This document shows, one piece after another, positions 1 through 10,964 of a DNA stretch of 64,000 nt (position 1 is the stretch's first letter; each line of letters starts with the position of its first letter). The notes below the pieces were generated by a model. It saw nothing but the letters and a program-made list of their open reading frames with translations. It made no database searches and was not told where the DNA came from. Both the position numbers and the translations under genes were made by a program. This stretch comes from Nitrospira sp. Lineage in GTDB: Bacteria; Nitrospirota; Nitrospiria; Nitrospirales; Nitrospiraceae. The DNA is taken from contig JAFEBH010000002.1 in NCBI GenBank assembly GCA_018242765.1, positions 558,001 through 622,000 on the forward strand. Reading direction: 5' to 3'.

Positions 1-613
1 GCGAGATGCCGACCAGATCCACGATAAAGATGTTCGTGCCGAACTTTCGCAATTGTTCCGCGCCCTGATAGGCGATGACGACACCGACAAGGAACGTTAA
101 GAGACCGGTGATCGGCAGAGCTCGCACACCATCCAGTTCCACGAACCGCATCAGTGATTTCCACCGAATAGATTGAGGTCGTGCGATAGATCGGCAAAGG
201 GCAAGCGTACTTTCTCCGATGAAGGCCAGAGCGCGAACAGCGGAGGATTGCCGAGACTGGATAGCACGGAGAAGACGCTCGGCCCACCTCACGTTACCAC
301 GGGCGACCGCGTCACGGCCGGCCTGAATCGACTGACCCTTTAGTTTCTGGAGCAGCTGTTCAAATTCAGGTTTTAATCCTTGGAGCGATGTCTGTTGCCC
401 TTTGTGCGGTACGCCGTCGATGTAACGCTGCAACATCAGCGCGCCACCGGTATCCATGGCGGTCACTTCACCGGCATCGTAGAGGACGGTTGACGTATCC
501 GGCCATCGAATGGTTCGCCCCCCCTGCTCGAGATGAGATAAGTTCGGAAGCGTCCACGCACCTCGGCAGTAGACGACATTATCTTCCACGGAGATGGTTG
601 CCTGTCGTTCCAC
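1..613 (-). CDS. MlaE-type ABC transporter permease with N-terminal STAS-like region (partial, cut by window start)
   Basis: The frame read on the minus strand from a GTG at 613-611 stays open to the window edge (about 204 residues). An in-frame TGA lies just upstream, so this GTG is the first possible start. Roughly the first 100 residues look like a STAS-type domain (an 'EVTAMDTGGALML' stretch fits the STAS loop), and the segment from about residue 160 ('ELDGVRALPITGLLTFLVGVV', then 'AYQGAEQLRKFG') is the conserved opening of MlaE permeases. Family knowledge: MlaE moves phospholipids between the membranes together with an MlaF ATPase and an MCE protein, which would lie beyond the left edge. 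An eroded mlaC copy occurs separately at 35194-35720. The product is an inner-membrane protein. Confidence is good for the family, none for the C-terminal half. Confidence 0.75.
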   Translation of the reverse strand, partial: MERQATISVEDNVVYCRGAWTLPNLSHLEQGGRTIRWPDTSTVLYDAGEVTAMDTGGALMLQRYIDGVPHKGQQTSLQGLKPEFEQLLQKLKGQSIQAGRDAVARGNVRWAERLLRAIQSRQSSAVRALAFIGESTLALCRSIARPQSIRWKSLMRFVELDGVRALPITGLLTFLVGVVIAYQGAEQLRKFGTNIFIVDLVGIS

Positions 614-710
614 GTGACTCCATCGGGTGATTCAACGACTTAGGACAATTCAGTATGAAGTCCGTGACAAGCAGCGTCAACTGCGGAGAGGAGAAGTCCT
701 CTTGTTCGGG

Positions 711-2513
711 TCAGGCATTCTCCATGATGGCCCTCAACTCCGCACCCGTAATCACTTCGCGCTCCAACAACAGCGCGGCCCCTTGTTGCAGCATGGCCTT
801 CTTGTCTTCCAGCAATTGTCGGACACGTCCATACTGCTCATCGACGATCCGACGCACTTCGCAATCAATTTCACGGGCGGTCTCTTCGGAATAGTCACCT
901 TTTTCAGACGCAACAGGCAACTGGAGGAACTGTGCCTGTCGCTCTCGTTCGAGTGTGATCGTGCCGAGTTTCTCGCTCATGCCGTATGCTTTCACCATGC
1001 TTTTGGCAATGTCAGTGGCTTTGACGAGATCGTTCTGTGCTCCCGTGGAGGCCTCACCGAAAATCGTTTCTTCGGCAATCCGCCCACCGAGTAACACCGC
1101 CACTTTATTCTCCAATTCCGATTTCGTCATCAGAAACCGGTCTTCTGTTGGCAGCTGCAACGTGTATCCGAGCGCTGCGACACCCCGAGGAATAATAGAA
1201 ATCTTCTGCACCTGGTCGGAGCCGGGAATGGAAAGGGCCACCAGCGCATGACCAGTTTCGTGATAGGCGACCCGTTCCTTTTCCATCTTGTTCAGGACCC
1301 GATTCTTCTTTTCCAATCCTGCGATGACCCGCTCCACAGCCTCTTGGAGTTCAGGGAGCCCCACCTGATCCTTACTACGTCGGACTGCCAACAATGCCGC
1401 TTCGTTGATCACGTTCGCCAAGTCGGCCCCTGAGAAACCAGGGGTCATGGCGGCAATCTGTTCCAAATCGGCCTCCTGGCTCAAGGCCACCTTCTTGGCG
1501 TGCACACGGAGCACATCCAGACGCCCCTTTTTGTCCGGGCGATCCACGGTGACATGGCGATCAAAGCGCCCTGCGCGCAACAATGCGGGATCAAGGATTT
1601 CCGGACGATTCGTCGCAGCCATGAGGATCACGCCGACTCGAGGATCGAAGCCGTCCATTTCGACCAACAGTTGGTTGAGCGTTTGCTCGCGCTCTTCATG
1701 CGCCATAGGACCCACGCCCCGAGCCTTCCCAAGGGCGTCCAACTCGTCGATGAAGATGATGCAGGGCGCTTTGCCCTTGGCCTGTTCGAACAGATCACGC
1801 ACCCGCGCCGCGCCCACCCCCACAAACATCTCGACAAACTCCGACCCACTGATGCTGAAGAACGGTACCTCTGCCTCACCAGCTACGGCACGTGCAAGCA
1901 AGGTCTTGCCGGTCCCGGGCGGACCGACGAGGAGGATCCCCTTGGGAATCTTGCCGCCGAGCTTGGTGAACTTCTCCGGCGTCTTGAGAAACTCAATCAC
2001 TTCACGCAGTTCTTCTTTGGCCTCATCCACACCGGCGACGTCTGCGAACGTCACTTTGATGTCCTTCTCCATGTAGATCTTGGCCTTGGATTGGCCGACC
2101 TGCATGAACCCTCCCTGAGCCTGTCCAAATCGCTTCAGGATGAAGAACCAAATTCCAACGAACAGCGCAACCGGGACCACCCACGACAGCACATCGCGCC
2201 AAAAGGTGGATTCGATCACACCGGTAAAGGTGACGCCATGTTGATTCAGTTCACGAACCAAGTCCGGATCCTCAACCCGCACGGTGGCAAAAGATTTCTG
2301 CTCTTTCGACTCACCCTCGGGTTTCAGTTTTCCGGTCAGCACATGGCTCGCAACCGAGACTTCAGCGATCTTGCCGTCCGTCACCAGTTTTTTAAATTCG
2401 CTGTAGGGAAGTTCTTCGACCTTATTGAGCGCATGAATGAGGTCATGCACAAGCACCACGGCCATCATGGCCAACAGCACATACCAGATAGAGAAAGAAA
2501 CTTTATTGTTCAT
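711..2513 (-). CDS. ftsH: ATP-dependent zinc metalloprotease FtsH
   Basis: A 600-residue membrane-anchored AAA+ protease that degrades misassembled membrane proteins and selected soluble regulators. Two membrane segments (about residues 9-23 and 108-127) flank a periplasmic loop. The AAA domain shows Walker A GPPGTGKT at 197-204, Walker B '[10 protein letters not shown]' near 251-260 and the second region of homology '[21 protein letters not shown]' split around 300-320. The zinc motif HETGH is at 418-422. The length is slightly below the usual 610-650 and the C-terminal tail is short. It follows the DUF1207 gene by 41 bp on the same strand and probably shares its transcript. Nitrospira-type genomes commonly carry several FtsH copies, so this need not be the housekeeping one. 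Confidence 0.96.
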   Translation of the reverse strand: MNNKVSFSIWYVLLAMMAVVLVHDLIHALNKVEELPYSEFKKLVTDGKIAEVSVASHVLTGKLKPEGESKEQKSFATVRVEDPDLVRELNQHGVTFTGVIESTFWRDVLSWVVPVALFVGIWFFILKRFGQAQGGFMQVGQSKAKIYMEKDIKVTFADVAGVDEAKEELREVIEFLKTPEKFTKLGGKIPKGILLVGPPGTGKTLLARAVAGEAEVPFFSISGSEFVEMFVGVGAARVRDLFEQAKGKAPCIIFIDELDALGKARGVGPMAHEEREQTLNQLLVEMDGFDPRVGVILMAATNRPEILDPALLRAGRFDRHVTVDRPDKKGRLDVLRVHAKKVALSQEADLEQIAAMTPGFSGADLANVINEAALLAVRRSKDQVGLPELQEAVERVIAGLEKKNRVLNKMEKERVAYHETGHALVALSIPGSDQVQKISIIPRGVAALGYTLQLPTEDRFLMTKSELENKVAVLLGGRIAEETIFGEASTGAQNDLVKATDIAKSMVKAYGMSEKLGTITLERERQAQFLQLPVASEKGDYSEETAREIDCEVRRIVDEQYGRVRQLLEDKKAMLQQGAALLLEREVITGAELRAIMENA

Positions 2514-2554
2514 GGCACTGCTCCAATCAAATATGGACGCCGACCCGCATTGGG

Positions 2555-3508
2555 CTAAAACATGAAATACGCCCCAACGCCGATCGACTCGATCTTTTGA
2601 TTATAAAATTGCCCGTACGGATTATAGCCATGGAAATAGGTCGCCATGATTCGAAAACGCCGGCGCGACCCCGTGCGAGACCATTCGAATCCGCCGAGGA
2701 CGTTGGTGTTGATGATCCAGCTCAGTTCCTCATGTGATTTGAAATCCCCCGATATCACGGGCGTCACGACCAAGCGGTTGAGGAACGGCTCCAAGATTCT
2801 GGTCCGCATCGACGGCGCCCGTGCCTCGAATCCCCATTGGACTCGGGTGCGGTCGATCGTCGATGGCTCGCGGTGGACGAGCACCGCCGCTCCTCCATAC
2901 AGGCGAAGCCATCGGTAGTCATAAGACAGAATCCCTTCCGCCTCCTCCAAGATGAAACTCGACGGCTTGATTTCCGGGTGAAGGCCCAAAAATTCGTCGC
3001 CGAGATGACTGCTTTGGTGATAGTAGCGAAGCCTCGCCGACCAATTCCCCGAGCGCCAGGTGAGCGGGATCCCCACGTTAAAATCCGTGTTGATCAATGC
3101 CGCGTTCCTCTCATCCAGGTTGAACTGCGCAAAGACCCCGGTGAGCAACCCCACTTGCCATCCGTTGCAGCCTTTCCGCTTCGTGTAAAAGCCGAAGTTC
3201 TCTCCGATGGCCACCGACCCGAGACTAAAGGATGAACCTCCCGCTCGCGGACGAGATTGTTGCCAAATGGCAAAGAACTGCGGTTGCTTCGGGTCCGCCA
3301 TCAAGGGGCGGAAGACGTCGTCGGACGGGAAGGCTTCGCTCGTCTCCCCCTCGTCATGGTGATCATACCGACAGTCGATCACGGCGTGCACCTGACTCGC
3401 ATCGGAATTCTTAGGATCTGGCTCATCCGCACACGCGTGGCCAGCAAGCAGAAGAACCAGACACCCTACTCCCACACTCCATACATACCTCGAGACTAGC
3501 CGGCCCAT
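2555..3508 (-). CDS. DUF1207 family outer-membrane protein
   Basis: 317 residues with an N-terminal signal peptide (hydrophobic stretch about residues 10-27, ending 'AGHACA'). The motif 'DDVFRPLMADPKQPQFF' and the alternating aromatic strands that follow are typical of DUF1207 proteins, which are predicted beta-barrel proteins of unknown function. The protein ends in 'IGVGAYFMF', a terminal aromatic residue as expected for an outer-membrane barrel signal. It lies directly upstream of ftsH in the same orientation, so the two may be co-transcribed. The SD-like AGGGTG upstream of the ATG supports the start. Function unknown; the family call is by motif recognition only. Confidence 0.75.
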   Translation of the reverse strand: MGRLVSRYVWSVGVGCLVLLLAGHACADEPDPKNSDASQVHAVIDCRYDHHDEGETSEAFPSDDVFRPLMADPKQPQFFAIWQQSRPRAGGSSFSLGSVAIGENFGFYTKRKGCNGWQVGLLTGVFAQFNLDERNAALINTDFNVGIPLTWRSGNWSARLRYYHQSSHLGDEFLGLHPEIKPSSFILEEAEGILSYDYRWLRLYGGAAVLVHREPSTIDRTRVQWGFEARAPSMRTRILEPFLNRLVVTPVISGDFKSHEELSWIINTNVLGGFEWSRTGSRRRFRIMATYFHGYNPYGQFYNQKIESIGVGAYFMF

Positions 3509-3880
3509 GTCTTTTCACCCTCCTTCATCACGCTCGTCCGAGCCCCGTTCAGCGTTCTGAAGGCTCCTTCGATAGCATACTTTAAATCGAAATTCACATG
3601 TTTTTGATGCGAGCAGAGGAGGCGGATCGCATAGGGAATACCGGCAGGGACTCGTCAAAACCAATCCCGGTGCGTGAACGAAAGTCAGCCAGGCATACGC
3701 TGGGCGACTTGATCAGATGTGTACCTATGTCCTCGTAAAACGGTGGCATGAGGCGAATCTACGGGTGGAGCTCCCGCAGACGTGAGTTTCCGAAAGTGAC
3801 ACTTCCTTTTTCTCACGATGCGGGCTCGCGTGGATGACGATGGAACATGGGAAGAGGAAGTCACATGAACCAACACCCGA
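3509..3880. other. Intergenic stretch between xfp and the DUF1207 gene
   Basis: About 370 bp downstream of xfp and upstream of the DUF1207-ftsH pair, all on the minus strand. It should hold the xfp terminator and the promoter for the pair. I see no coding signal, no strong hairpin with a T-tract and no sigma-54 element here. Open frames reported on the minus strand lack a ribosome-binding site. Confidence 0.5.
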
Positions 3881-6280
3881 CTATGCCCGTGCCTTCCGCC
3901 TCGCCGTCCCGCTACCCATCCACTTCCACTGCCTGATCTCCGGCATGTCTTCCCCATGTTCGGCGATGTACTGTTTATGTTCGATGCGTTTGTCACGGAG
4001 GGCCTGCCTGGTATAGTCGGCCTGCGAGCCACGTAGGCCGATACGGTCGATGACATCAGCGACGAGGTGAAACCGATCGAGATCGTTCATGACCGCCATA
4101 TCAAAAGGCGTCGTCGTTGTCCCTTCTTCCTTGTATCCCCGCACATGCAGGTTCTTGTGATTCGTTCGCCGATAGGTCAATCGGTGAATCAGCCAAGGAT
4201 AGCCGTGAAAGGCAAAGATGATGGGTTTGTCGATCGTGAACAAAGCATCGAAATCCTTGTCGGACAATCCGTTCGGGTGTTCGGTCTGCGGCTGCAGTCT
4301 CATGAGATCCACCACATTGACGACCCGGACCTTCACATCCGGCAGATACGTCCCTAGTAAGGACACGGCAGCCAATGTCTCCATCGTGGGAACATCGCCG
4401 CAACAGGCCATGACCACATCCGGCTCGCCGTTTCGATCGTTGCTGGCCCATTCCCAGATCCCGATACCGGCGGTGCAGTGTTTCACGGCGGCGTCCATGT
4501 CGAGCCATTGCGGCGCCGACTGCTTGCCCGCCACGATCACGTTCACATGGTTGCGACTGCGCAGGCAATGGTCGGTGACGGACAGCAGGGTATTGGCATC
4601 GGGTGGAAGGTAGACACGAATCACTTCGGCCTTCTTATTCACCACATGATCGATGAACCCGGGATCTTGATGGCTGAACCCATTGTGGTCTTGTCGCCAG
4701 ACATGGGAAGACAATAAATAATTCAACGAGGCAATCGGCCGTCGCCAGGGGATATGGTTGCAGACCTTGAGCCACTTGGCATGTTGGTTGAACATCGAGT
4801 CGATAATGTGGATGAAAGCTTCGTAACAGGAAAAGAAGCCGTGTCGGCCCGTCAACAGATAGCCCTCCAGCCACCCTTGGCATTGATGCTCGCTCAGCAT
4901 CTCCATCACCCGACCATCCGAGGCCAAGTGGTCATCATACGGATAGCGCTCCGCCATCCAGGCGCGGTTGGTGACATCCAGAACATCTTGCCAACGATTG
5001 GAGTTGTTCTCGTCAGGACTGAACAGACGAAAGTTCCGACGCTCTCCGTTGAGGTTCATCGTCTCTCTGAGAAATGCCCCCATCATACGCGTCGCCTCGG
5101 CCTCGACAGCACCCGGTTTCTTCACCGTGACGGCGTAGCGACGGAAATCCGGCAAACGCAAATCCTTCAAAAGCAGACCGCCGTTCGCATGGGGATTAGC
5201 ACTCATGCGCCGGTTCCCCTTGGGCGCCAACTCAGCCAGATCCGGTTTGAATCGGCCGACTTGATCGAACAGCTCCTCCGGCTTATAGCTCTTCATCCAT
5301 TGTTCAAGAATCTTGATATGAGCCGGTTTATCCATGTCGCCCATCGGCACTTGATGAGATCGCCAGTAATCTTCCGTCCGCTTGCCGTCAATCTGCTTCG
5401 GACAGGTCCATCCCTTGGGCGTCCGAAGCACGATCATCGGCCAAATCGGCCGCTTGTTGGTCCCGGTCCGATGGGCAGCTGCTTTGATGTGTGTGAGATC
5501 CTGCACAATCGCATCGAGCGTTGTCGCCATAAGCCGATGCATGGCGACGGGGTCTCTGCCTTCGACAACATAGGGACGATAGCCGTACCCGCGGAAGAGC
5601 TGTTCCAGCTCACTGTCGCTGATCCTGGCTAGAACGGTCGGATTCGCGATCTTGTACCCATTCAGGTGCAGGATGGGCAGAACCACACCGTCAGTGATCG
5701 GATTAAGGAATTTGTTGGAATGCCAGCTGGTCGCCAGCGGACCAGTTTCTGCTTCACCGTCACCGATCACGCAGGCCGCAATCAGATCCGGATTGTCGAA
5801 CACCGCCCCATAGGCGTGAGACAGGGAATACCCCAGCTCGCCGCCCTCGTGGATCGAACCGGGCGTTTCGGGTGCCACGTGGCTGGGAATACCGCCAGGA
5901 AATGAGAATTGCTTGAAGAGTCGCTTCAGGCCCGGTTCGTCCTGCGAAATCTCCGGATACACATCGCTGTAGGTCCCTTCAAGGTAGGCATTCGCGACAA
6001 GCCCGGGTCCACCATGTCCAGGCCCGGCGATATAGAGCATATTGAGATCATGCTCCTTGATGATCCGATTCAAATGCACATAGATGAAATTCAAACCTGG
6101 CGTAGTGCCCCAATGGCCGAGCAGACGAGGTTTGATATGGGCGCGGGTGAGCGGTTTCCTGAGCAAAGGATTGTCGTAGAGGTAGATCTGGCCGACCGAC
6201 AGATAATTGGCCGCTCGCCAGTACGCATCCGTTTTCCTGAGCACATCCGGGCTGATCATTTTTGTTCGTTTCTGCACCAT
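3881..6280 (-). CDS. xfp: Phosphoketolase (xylulose-5-phosphate/fructose-6-phosphate)
   Basis: A thiamine-diphosphate enzyme that splits xylulose 5-phosphate or fructose 6-phosphate with inorganic phosphate to give acetyl phosphate plus a C3 or C4 sugar phosphate; cytoplasmic. From the start chosen here the protein has about 799 residues, the usual family size. The N-terminus carries '[18 protein letters not shown]' and 'GPGHGGPG', and the ThDP-binding GDGEAETGP is at about 173-181. A longer frame reaches 6349 but would run into ackA. TAAAGGAGAC directly precedes the ATG at 6280, and the GTG codon next to it has better SD spacing, so initiation may be at either. The gene starts 7 bp after the ackA stop, which implies one transcript delivering acetyl phosphate straight to acetate kinase. 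Confidence 0.97.
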   Translation of the reverse strand: MVQKRTKMISPDVLRKTDAYWRAANYLSVGQIYLYDNPLLRKPLTRAHIKPRLLGHWGTTPGLNFIYVHLNRIIKEHDLNMLYIAGPGHGGPGLVANAYLEGTYSDVYPEISQDEPGLKRLFKQFSFPGGIPSHVAPETPGSIHEGGELGYSLSHAYGAVFDNPDLIAACVIGDGEAETGPLATSWHSNKFLNPITDGVVLPILHLNGYKIANPTVLARISDSELEQLFRGYGYRPYVVEGRDPVAMHRLMATTLDAIVQDLTHIKAAAHRTGTNKRPIWPMIVLRTPKGWTCPKQIDGKRTEDYWRSHQVPMGDMDKPAHIKILEQWMKSYKPEELFDQVGRFKPDLAELAPKGNRRMSANPHANGGLLLKDLRLPDFRRYAVTVKKPGAVEAEATRMMGAFLRETMNLNGERRNFRLFSPDENNSNRWQDVLDVTNRAWMAERYPYDDHLASDGRVMEMLSEHQCQGWLEGYLLTGRHGFFSCYEAFIHIIDSMFNQHAKWLKVCNHIPWRRPIASLNYLLSSHVWRQDHNGFSHQDPGFIDHVVNKKAEVIRVYLPPDANTLLSVTDHCLRSRNHVNVIVAGKQSAPQWLDMDAAVKHCTAGIGIWEWASNDRNGEPDVVMACCGDVPTMETLAAVSLLGTYLPDVKVRVVNVVDLMRLQPQTEHPNGLSDKDFDALFTIDKPIIFAFHGYPWLIHRLTYRRTNHKNLHVRGYKEEGTTTTPFDMAVMNDLDRFHLVADVIDRIGLRGSQADYTRQALRDKRIEHKQYIAEHGEDMPEIRQWKWMGSGTARRKARA

Positions 6281-6287
6281 GTCTCCT

Positions 6288-7505
6288 TTACCCATTGGGG
6301 ATTGAATTGAGCACATGCACAACAGACTGCGCAATCTCGCATTCTTCATCCGTATGCATCACACGGACCGTCACCCTGCTGTCGGTGGTAGAAATAACGG
6401 GCGCACCGGCTTCATTGCGATCTTCATCGAAGGTGACTCCAAGAAATTCCAAACCGATGCAGATGCGTGCACGAATAACAGGCGCATGCTCTCCGATCCC
6501 GGCCGTAAAGACCAAGGTGTCCAATCCACCCAATGACGCAGCCAACGCGCCGATCGCCTTTTTGACGTGATAACAGAACAACTCGACCGCTTCAGCGGCG
6601 CGTGGATCCCCGTGCTCCTGTGCAAGAAGGTCTCGCATATCGGAACTCAGTTCGGAGATGCCCAGCAGGCCTGATTCGGCATTGACCATCTTGTGGAATC
6701 GCTCCACGGTCATGCCTTCTGTCTGCGCCAAGTACGAGATCAGCCCAGGATCGAGATCTCCAGACCGACGGCTCATCGGCAGGCCGGAGGCAGGGGTGAA
6801 TCCCATCGTCGTATCGACAGGCTGACCCTCCTTGACCGCTGCCATGCTGGCACCGTTTCCCAAATGGGCAAGGATAAGACGTCCGCTCGCTTCGCCTGGA
6901 TTTCCGACTCTGGCCAGTTCTTTCATCAGGAAGGCATAGGACAACCCATGGAACCCGTAGCGTTGAAGGCCCGCTTTCCCATATCGTCGTGGAATCGGTA
7001 GGAGTCTGGCCACCTGCGGCATCCCTCGATGAAAGGCCGTATCGAAACAAGCGATCTGGAGGAGGGACGGATGACGCTGTGCCAATGCGTCAATGAGATC
7101 GATCTCCGAGGGCAAATGTTCAGGATCGTACGGACTGAGGCGCCGAAGTTCCGCCAACATATCGCGCGTCACACGGTCGGATCTGCTGAACATCGCTCCA
7201 CCATGAACAATACGATGACCCACAGCACGGAGGTTCTGCATACCGACATCCTGTGCAATCCACTCCATCAAGCACTCGACGGAAGCTCGATGGTCTTGGA
7301 CCTCGACCGCGTGGCGTTTGGATCGGTTCGTCGGGACATCGCTCACCACCATCACGCTGTCCGAAAGTCCAATCCGATCGATCAGGCCCCGCGTGACCGG
7401 TACGGGAGGATCTGCCTCTCGAAACAGCGCAAACTTGATGCTCGAGGACCCGGCGTTGATGACCAAGATCGAGGAGGCACGTGGGGTCGGAATAGTTTCA
7501 GTCAT
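6288..7505 (-). CDS. ackA: Acetate kinase
   Basis: Converts acetyl phosphate and ADP to acetate and ATP, reversibly, in the cytoplasm. The 405-residue length is normal. Hallmarks are the N-terminal phosphate-binding '[14 protein letters not shown]', '[12 protein letters not shown]' in the middle, '[20 protein letters not shown]' and '[10 protein letters not shown]' near the C-terminus. It sits between glgP (38 bp upstream) and xfp (7 bp downstream) on the same strand. The pairing with phosphoketolase rather than with phosphate acetyltransferase suggests substrate-level ATP formation from stored sugar, or the reverse use of acetate. The only weak point is that the direction of flux cannot be read from sequence. 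Confidence 0.97.
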   Translation of the reverse strand: MTETIPTPRASSILVINAGSSSIKFALFREADPPVPVTRGLIDRIGLSDSVMVVSDVPTNRSKRHAVEVQDHRASVECLMEWIAQDVGMQNLRAVGHRIVHGGAMFSRSDRVTRDMLAELRRLSPYDPEHLPSEIDLIDALAQRHPSLLQIACFDTAFHRGMPQVARLLPIPRRYGKAGLQRYGFHGLSYAFLMKELARVGNPGEASGRLILAHLGNGASMAAVKEGQPVDTTMGFTPASGLPMSRRSGDLDPGLISYLAQTEGMTVERFHKMVNAESGLLGISELSSDMRDLLAQEHGDPRAAEAVELFCYHVKKAIGALAASLGGLDTLVFTAGIGEHAPVIRARICIGLEFLGVTFDEDRNEAGAPVISTTDSRVTVRVMHTDEECEIAQSVVHVLNSIPNG

Positions 7506-7543
7506 GCCGGTTCCAGGTGCTTGTCAGTCGGGTGATCCTGCCG

Positions 7544-9277
7544 TTAGCCGCGGCGGACATACTCTCCGACCAAGCGATAGGCGTTGTGGAGATACTGCGC
7601 CATCATCCTCTGAGTATTGAAGAACCCTCCGTTCAATGCAATCGACTGTCGCATAATATCGAGAAAGCGTTCACGGTCCTTGTAGAAACAGGGCCCGACG
7701 CTCTGTTCCAACTTGTCATACAGCGCCGCGGCATGGCAGGCATCCATCCCCCCGCTCGGCTCGAGGCAGGTGTCGATCCGATCACCGATCGACCAGCCTG
7801 TGACGTTTTCCACATGGCCTTCGACCCACCATCCATCAAGCACGCTCAGACTCGGCACGCCATTGACCGCCGCCTTCATCCCGCTGGTTCCTGAGGCCTC
7901 CATCGGAGGGAGCGGCGTATTGAGCCACACATCCACTCCCGCACACAGGAGCTTGGCGAGCGTCATGTCGTGATTCGTGAGGTAGACGACCGCGACCTTG
8001 CCCTGCAGGGCGTCACGAAGCTCGTGAATCTGGTGAATCAGGTTCTTCCCATCCTGGTCGTGCGGGTGTGCCTTACCGCCAAAGACGATTTGCAGCGGTC
8101 CGACCTGTCGGGCAATCATGGCTAACCGTTCGATGTCATGAAAGATCAAGCTTCCCCGTTTGTACGCGGCGGCTCGTCTGGCGAATCCAACCGTCAGGGC
8201 ATCCCGATCAAACCCGACATTCGTCTCACGATTCACATAGTCGACGAGCGCCTGCTTCGCGACCATGTGCGCATCCCAAATTTCCTGCGCCGGAATGCTG
8301 ATCGCGTATCGCAGCGAGAGCTGATCATGCCGCCAGTCCGGAAGATGCCGATCATAGAGCATTTGAAATGAGGGAGCAGCCCATGTCACCGCATGAACCC
8401 CATTGGTGATCGAGTGAATCGGATAACCAGGGAAGAGGCTGTTGGACACCTCACCGTGCTTCATCGCCACGCCATTGACGAACCGCGATCCACGCAACGC
8501 GAGCTGTGTCATGTTCAAACTCTGATCATGACCGCAAGCTTTGAGCCGTGCACAGCGTCGGTCGCCGAGCACGCGATGGGCGAGGTCCAGAGGAAATTGA
8601 TCGTGACCGGCTGGCACCGGCGTATGCGTCGTGAACACACACTGTTCCCGTACAGCATCGATGAGATCGGCGGGAACCGTTTCCTCATGAGTACGCGAAG
8701 CCAGTTTCTCTTCGAGCAGAGCAAGCACGAGCAGGGCCGCGTGCCCTTCATTCATATGGAACCGTCGAATCTGACTATATCCGAGCGTCCGCAACAAACG
8801 GAAGCCTCCGAGACCCAGCACCATTTCTTGGCATAGACGATAGTAATCGTCGCCGCCGTAAAGCGTATCCGTCAAAGTCCGGTCCCAGGGCTGGTTCTCA
8901 GGGAGATCCGTGTCGAGAAGATAGACCGGCACTTCACCGCCCGACTCACCTCTCACGAGAAACTGCCAGGCTCCCACATGCACGGTACGCCCTTCGATCC
9001 CGACCGTGACCCGCTGGTTCACTGGTTTGCAGTAATCATTGATCGGCCAGGCCACCGGTTCTTCACGCTGCCACCCCTGTTCATCCAGCCGCTGATAGAA
9101 ATACCCGCGTCGATGCAAGAGCGTGACGGCAACCATGGGAATGTCGAGATCGGCAGCCGACCGAATCGTATCCCCTGCCAGTACGCCTAACCCTCCCGCA
9201 TAGGTCGGCATGTTGGGGTCCAGCCCGATTTCCATGGAAAAATAGGCGACGAGTGGGTCGTCGGACCGGTCTGTCAT
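7544..9277 (-). CDS. glgP: Alpha-glucan (glycogen) phosphorylase, short GT35 form
   Basis: Phosphorolyses alpha-1,4-glucan to glucose 1-phosphate. It has 577 residues, much shorter than the 800-plus of E. coli-type enzymes, and matches the compact bacterial alpha-glucan phosphorylases. The N-terminus reads 'VAYFSMEIGLDPNMPTYAGG', the conserved opening of that group. 'EASGTSGMKAAVNG' places the pyridoxal-phosphate lysine at about Lys468. The ATG overlaps the stop of the upstream treT-like gene by 4 bp (ATGA), a sign of translational coupling. In context it mobilises stored glucan, with the products going via sugar phosphates to Xfp and AckA encoded downstream. Confidence 0.95.
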   Translation of the reverse strand: MTDRSDDPLVAYFSMEIGLDPNMPTYAGGLGVLAGDTIRSAADLDIPMVAVTLLHRRGYFYQRLDEQGWQREEPVAWPINDYCKPVNQRVTVGIEGRTVHVGAWQFLVRGESGGEVPVYLLDTDLPENQPWDRTLTDTLYGGDDYYRLCQEMVLGLGGFRLLRTLGYSQIRRFHMNEGHAALLVLALLEEKLASRTHEETVPADLIDAVREQCVFTTHTPVPAGHDQFPLDLAHRVLGDRRCARLKACGHDQSLNMTQLALRGSRFVNGVAMKHGEVSNSLFPGYPIHSITNGVHAVTWAAPSFQMLYDRHLPDWRHDQLSLRYAISIPAQEIWDAHMVAKQALVDYVNRETNVGFDRDALTVGFARRAAAYKRGSLIFHDIERLAMIARQVGPLQIVFGGKAHPHDQDGKNLIHQIHELRDALQGKVAVVYLTNHDMTLAKLLCAGVDVWLNTPLPPMEASGTSGMKAAVNGVPSLSVLDGWWVEGHVENVTGWSIGDRIDTCLEPSGGMDACHAAALYDKLEQSVGPCFYKDRERFLDIMRQSIALNGGFFNTQRMMAQYLHNAYRLVGEYVRRG

Positions 9278-10554
9278 GTTGTCTGCACCACCTGTTTGAT
9301 GAGTCGCAGTTCGTCACGAACCAGCCGCGGCAGGAGAAAATGTTGGCGCACATGTTCGCGGCCCGCTCGGCCGAACGCTCCCCGTTCGCCCGGTCGCTTC
9401 AGCAGATCGAGGACCTGCTCCGCACAGCCTTCCACGCTGTTCACAAGGTTCTTCTGATAGGCCTCCGGAAACTGCATGGGAATCCCCCCGGCCTTTCCGG
9501 CCACAACCGCCTTTTCTTTCCAGAAGGCCTCGGACACGACCAACCCAAATCCCTCTCGGAGTGATTTTTGAATCACGACATCGGCTCCGCGTTGGAATAC
9601 GTTGACCTCCATACTGCCGACACCGGCCAGATTTGTGAAGACAAAGAGATCCGGGTCGTTTGCGGCTTGCTCCTCCACACGATCCAGAATTTCCCACCCT
9701 TCCGGATCATCGCCCGCCATCGCGCCGATCAGCACCAATTGAACTGTCGGGACTTCTTCTTTGATCAGACGGTACGCGCGCATCACCCCCAAGGGATCCT
9801 TCCATGGATCAAATCGAGACACTTGCACCAGCAACGGCCTCGTCGGATCAACACCGGAATCCGCGATCGCACGACGGCATAAGTCTTCCGGTAATTCCAT
9901 ATTCTTCGTGGCCAGAGGATCGATCGCCGGTGCGATGATGGCCATGTGCTTGGCCGCCAAACCGGGCAAGAGAAAGTCCGCCATCGTAAAGACGACCGCA
10001 TCGTACTCTTCGAGATACGGTCGCAAGAAGAGGCTGACATCCTTGTCCGGTGTGGAACTGTCGATGTGACAACGCCAGATCCACTTCGCATTACGTGGGC
10101 CGGTGAAGTGCCGGATGGCCGCCGGCTGTGGGTCATGTACGATATAGACATCATAATCGTTCCCCAGCGCCTTGGCGCTGCGCTGGTTCACACGGAGATA
10201 GAGCTCCTGCTCCGGCTTCCGCAGATCGTAGTGCCCACCTTGCAAGGCATTGTGAAACGCCTTGGTGATGGCAAAGAATTCCGGCTCACCGTGAATGAGC
10301 CGCCAGTCGGCTTGAACCCCGAGCGCTTGCAACATGGGCACGTACCGGGCTAATAACTCCGCCACCCCACCACCCGCCGCCGTTGAGTTCAGGTGGCAGA
10401 TCTTAATCCCTGCCAACTCTTTTCCAAGTGCGATGAGTTCTTCATACACCTCATCGTTCATCAGTGCACGGTAACGATTGACGTTGGCTTGGATCGCGCC
10501 GCAACGTCGTCCGATTCCTACTTTTGGTAGCATCGACTTTCCTTCTGACATTCG
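9274..10554 (-). CDS. treT: GT4 glycosyltransferase, trehalose synthase (TreT) type
   Basis: About 426 residues from the ATG at 10554, which follows a strong GGAGGAG; the frame extends to 10668 but without support. Features: 'HLNSTAAGGGVAELL' near the start (glycine-rich donor/acceptor loop), 'YDVYIVHDPQPAAI', and the GT4 E-x7-E signature in 'LREGFGLVVSEAFW'. This pattern fits trehalose glycosyltransferring synthases and trehalose phosphorylases, which make or cleave trehalose with NDP-glucose or glucose 1-phosphate. Which of the two cannot be decided here. As first gene of the storage operon (coupled to glgP by ATGA), it points to trehalose as reserve or osmolyte linked to glucan turnover. 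The symbol is by family resemblance. Confidence 0.82.
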   Translation of the reverse strand, partial: RMSEGKSMLPKVGIGRRCGAIQANVNRYRALMNDEVYEELIALGKELAGIKICHLNSTAAGGGVAELLARYVPMLQALGVQADWRLIHGEPEFFAITKAFHNALQGGHYDLRKPEQELYLRVNQRSAKALGNDYDVYIVHDPQPAAIRHFTGPRNAKWIWRCHIDSSTPDKDVSLFLRPYLEEYDAVVFTMADFLLPGLAAKHMAIIAPAIDPLATKNMELPEDLCRRAIADSGVDPTRPLLVQVSRFDPWKDPLGVMRAYRLIKEEVPTVQLVLIGAMAGDDPEGWEILDRVEEQAANDPDLFVFTNLAGVGSMEVNVFQRGADVVIQKSLREGFGLVVSEAFWKEKAVVAGKAGGIPMQFPEAYQKNLVNSVEGCAEQVLDLLKRPGERGAFGRAGREHVRQHFLLPRLVRDELRLIKQVVQTT

Positions 10555-10964
10555 GATCTCCTCCTCACTCCGGTTCATGAAAAAACAGTTCTGTGCCGTC
10601 ACTAATCCTGCCAACTCAGCCACAAGTCGAACCTGCAAGATTTTGACTCCAACCCAGTCGCGTCTCAAGCAAAAGAACTCGGGGGAGAAGTCTCCGGCAG
10701 ATCACACACTCCGCTTCCGCACTCACCGCAGTGGATGGAGTGCAAGGAGAACGCCGGTGGACGAAGAGAGACCCAACGGCTGCCTTCAGGCTGAAAACGC
10801 TCAAGAGTTAAGATGGTAAGTGCAGCGAACCGATGGCTCCAGGGGTATCCCGCTACAGGAGGCATTTCGTCTCTGTCGCAGAAGGCAACAACGGCCTCGC
10901 GAGAGTAGGACTGGCGTATGATGGCAAGTTCTGAATCGAGATCCTAATCGAGATGAGAGCATCC
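10555..10964. other. Intergenic stretch upstream of the storage operon
   Basis: About 410 bp between the LuxR-type regulator gene (its 3' end) and treT, both on the minus strand. It must hold the treT-glgP-ackA-xfp promoter. I see no convincing -24/-12 element, small gene or strong terminator hairpin. Confidence 0.5.

Noticed and set aside
1500..2558. Long plus-strand frame (352 codons) across ftsH
   Set aside because: It is antisense to a complete ftsH gene, has no ribosome site and no recognisable domain; a shadow frame.
4754..5632. Plus-strand frame of 292 codons across xfp
   Set aside because: Antisense to a well-conserved phosphoketolase; His/Arg-rich composition is typical of antisense translation in this GC range.
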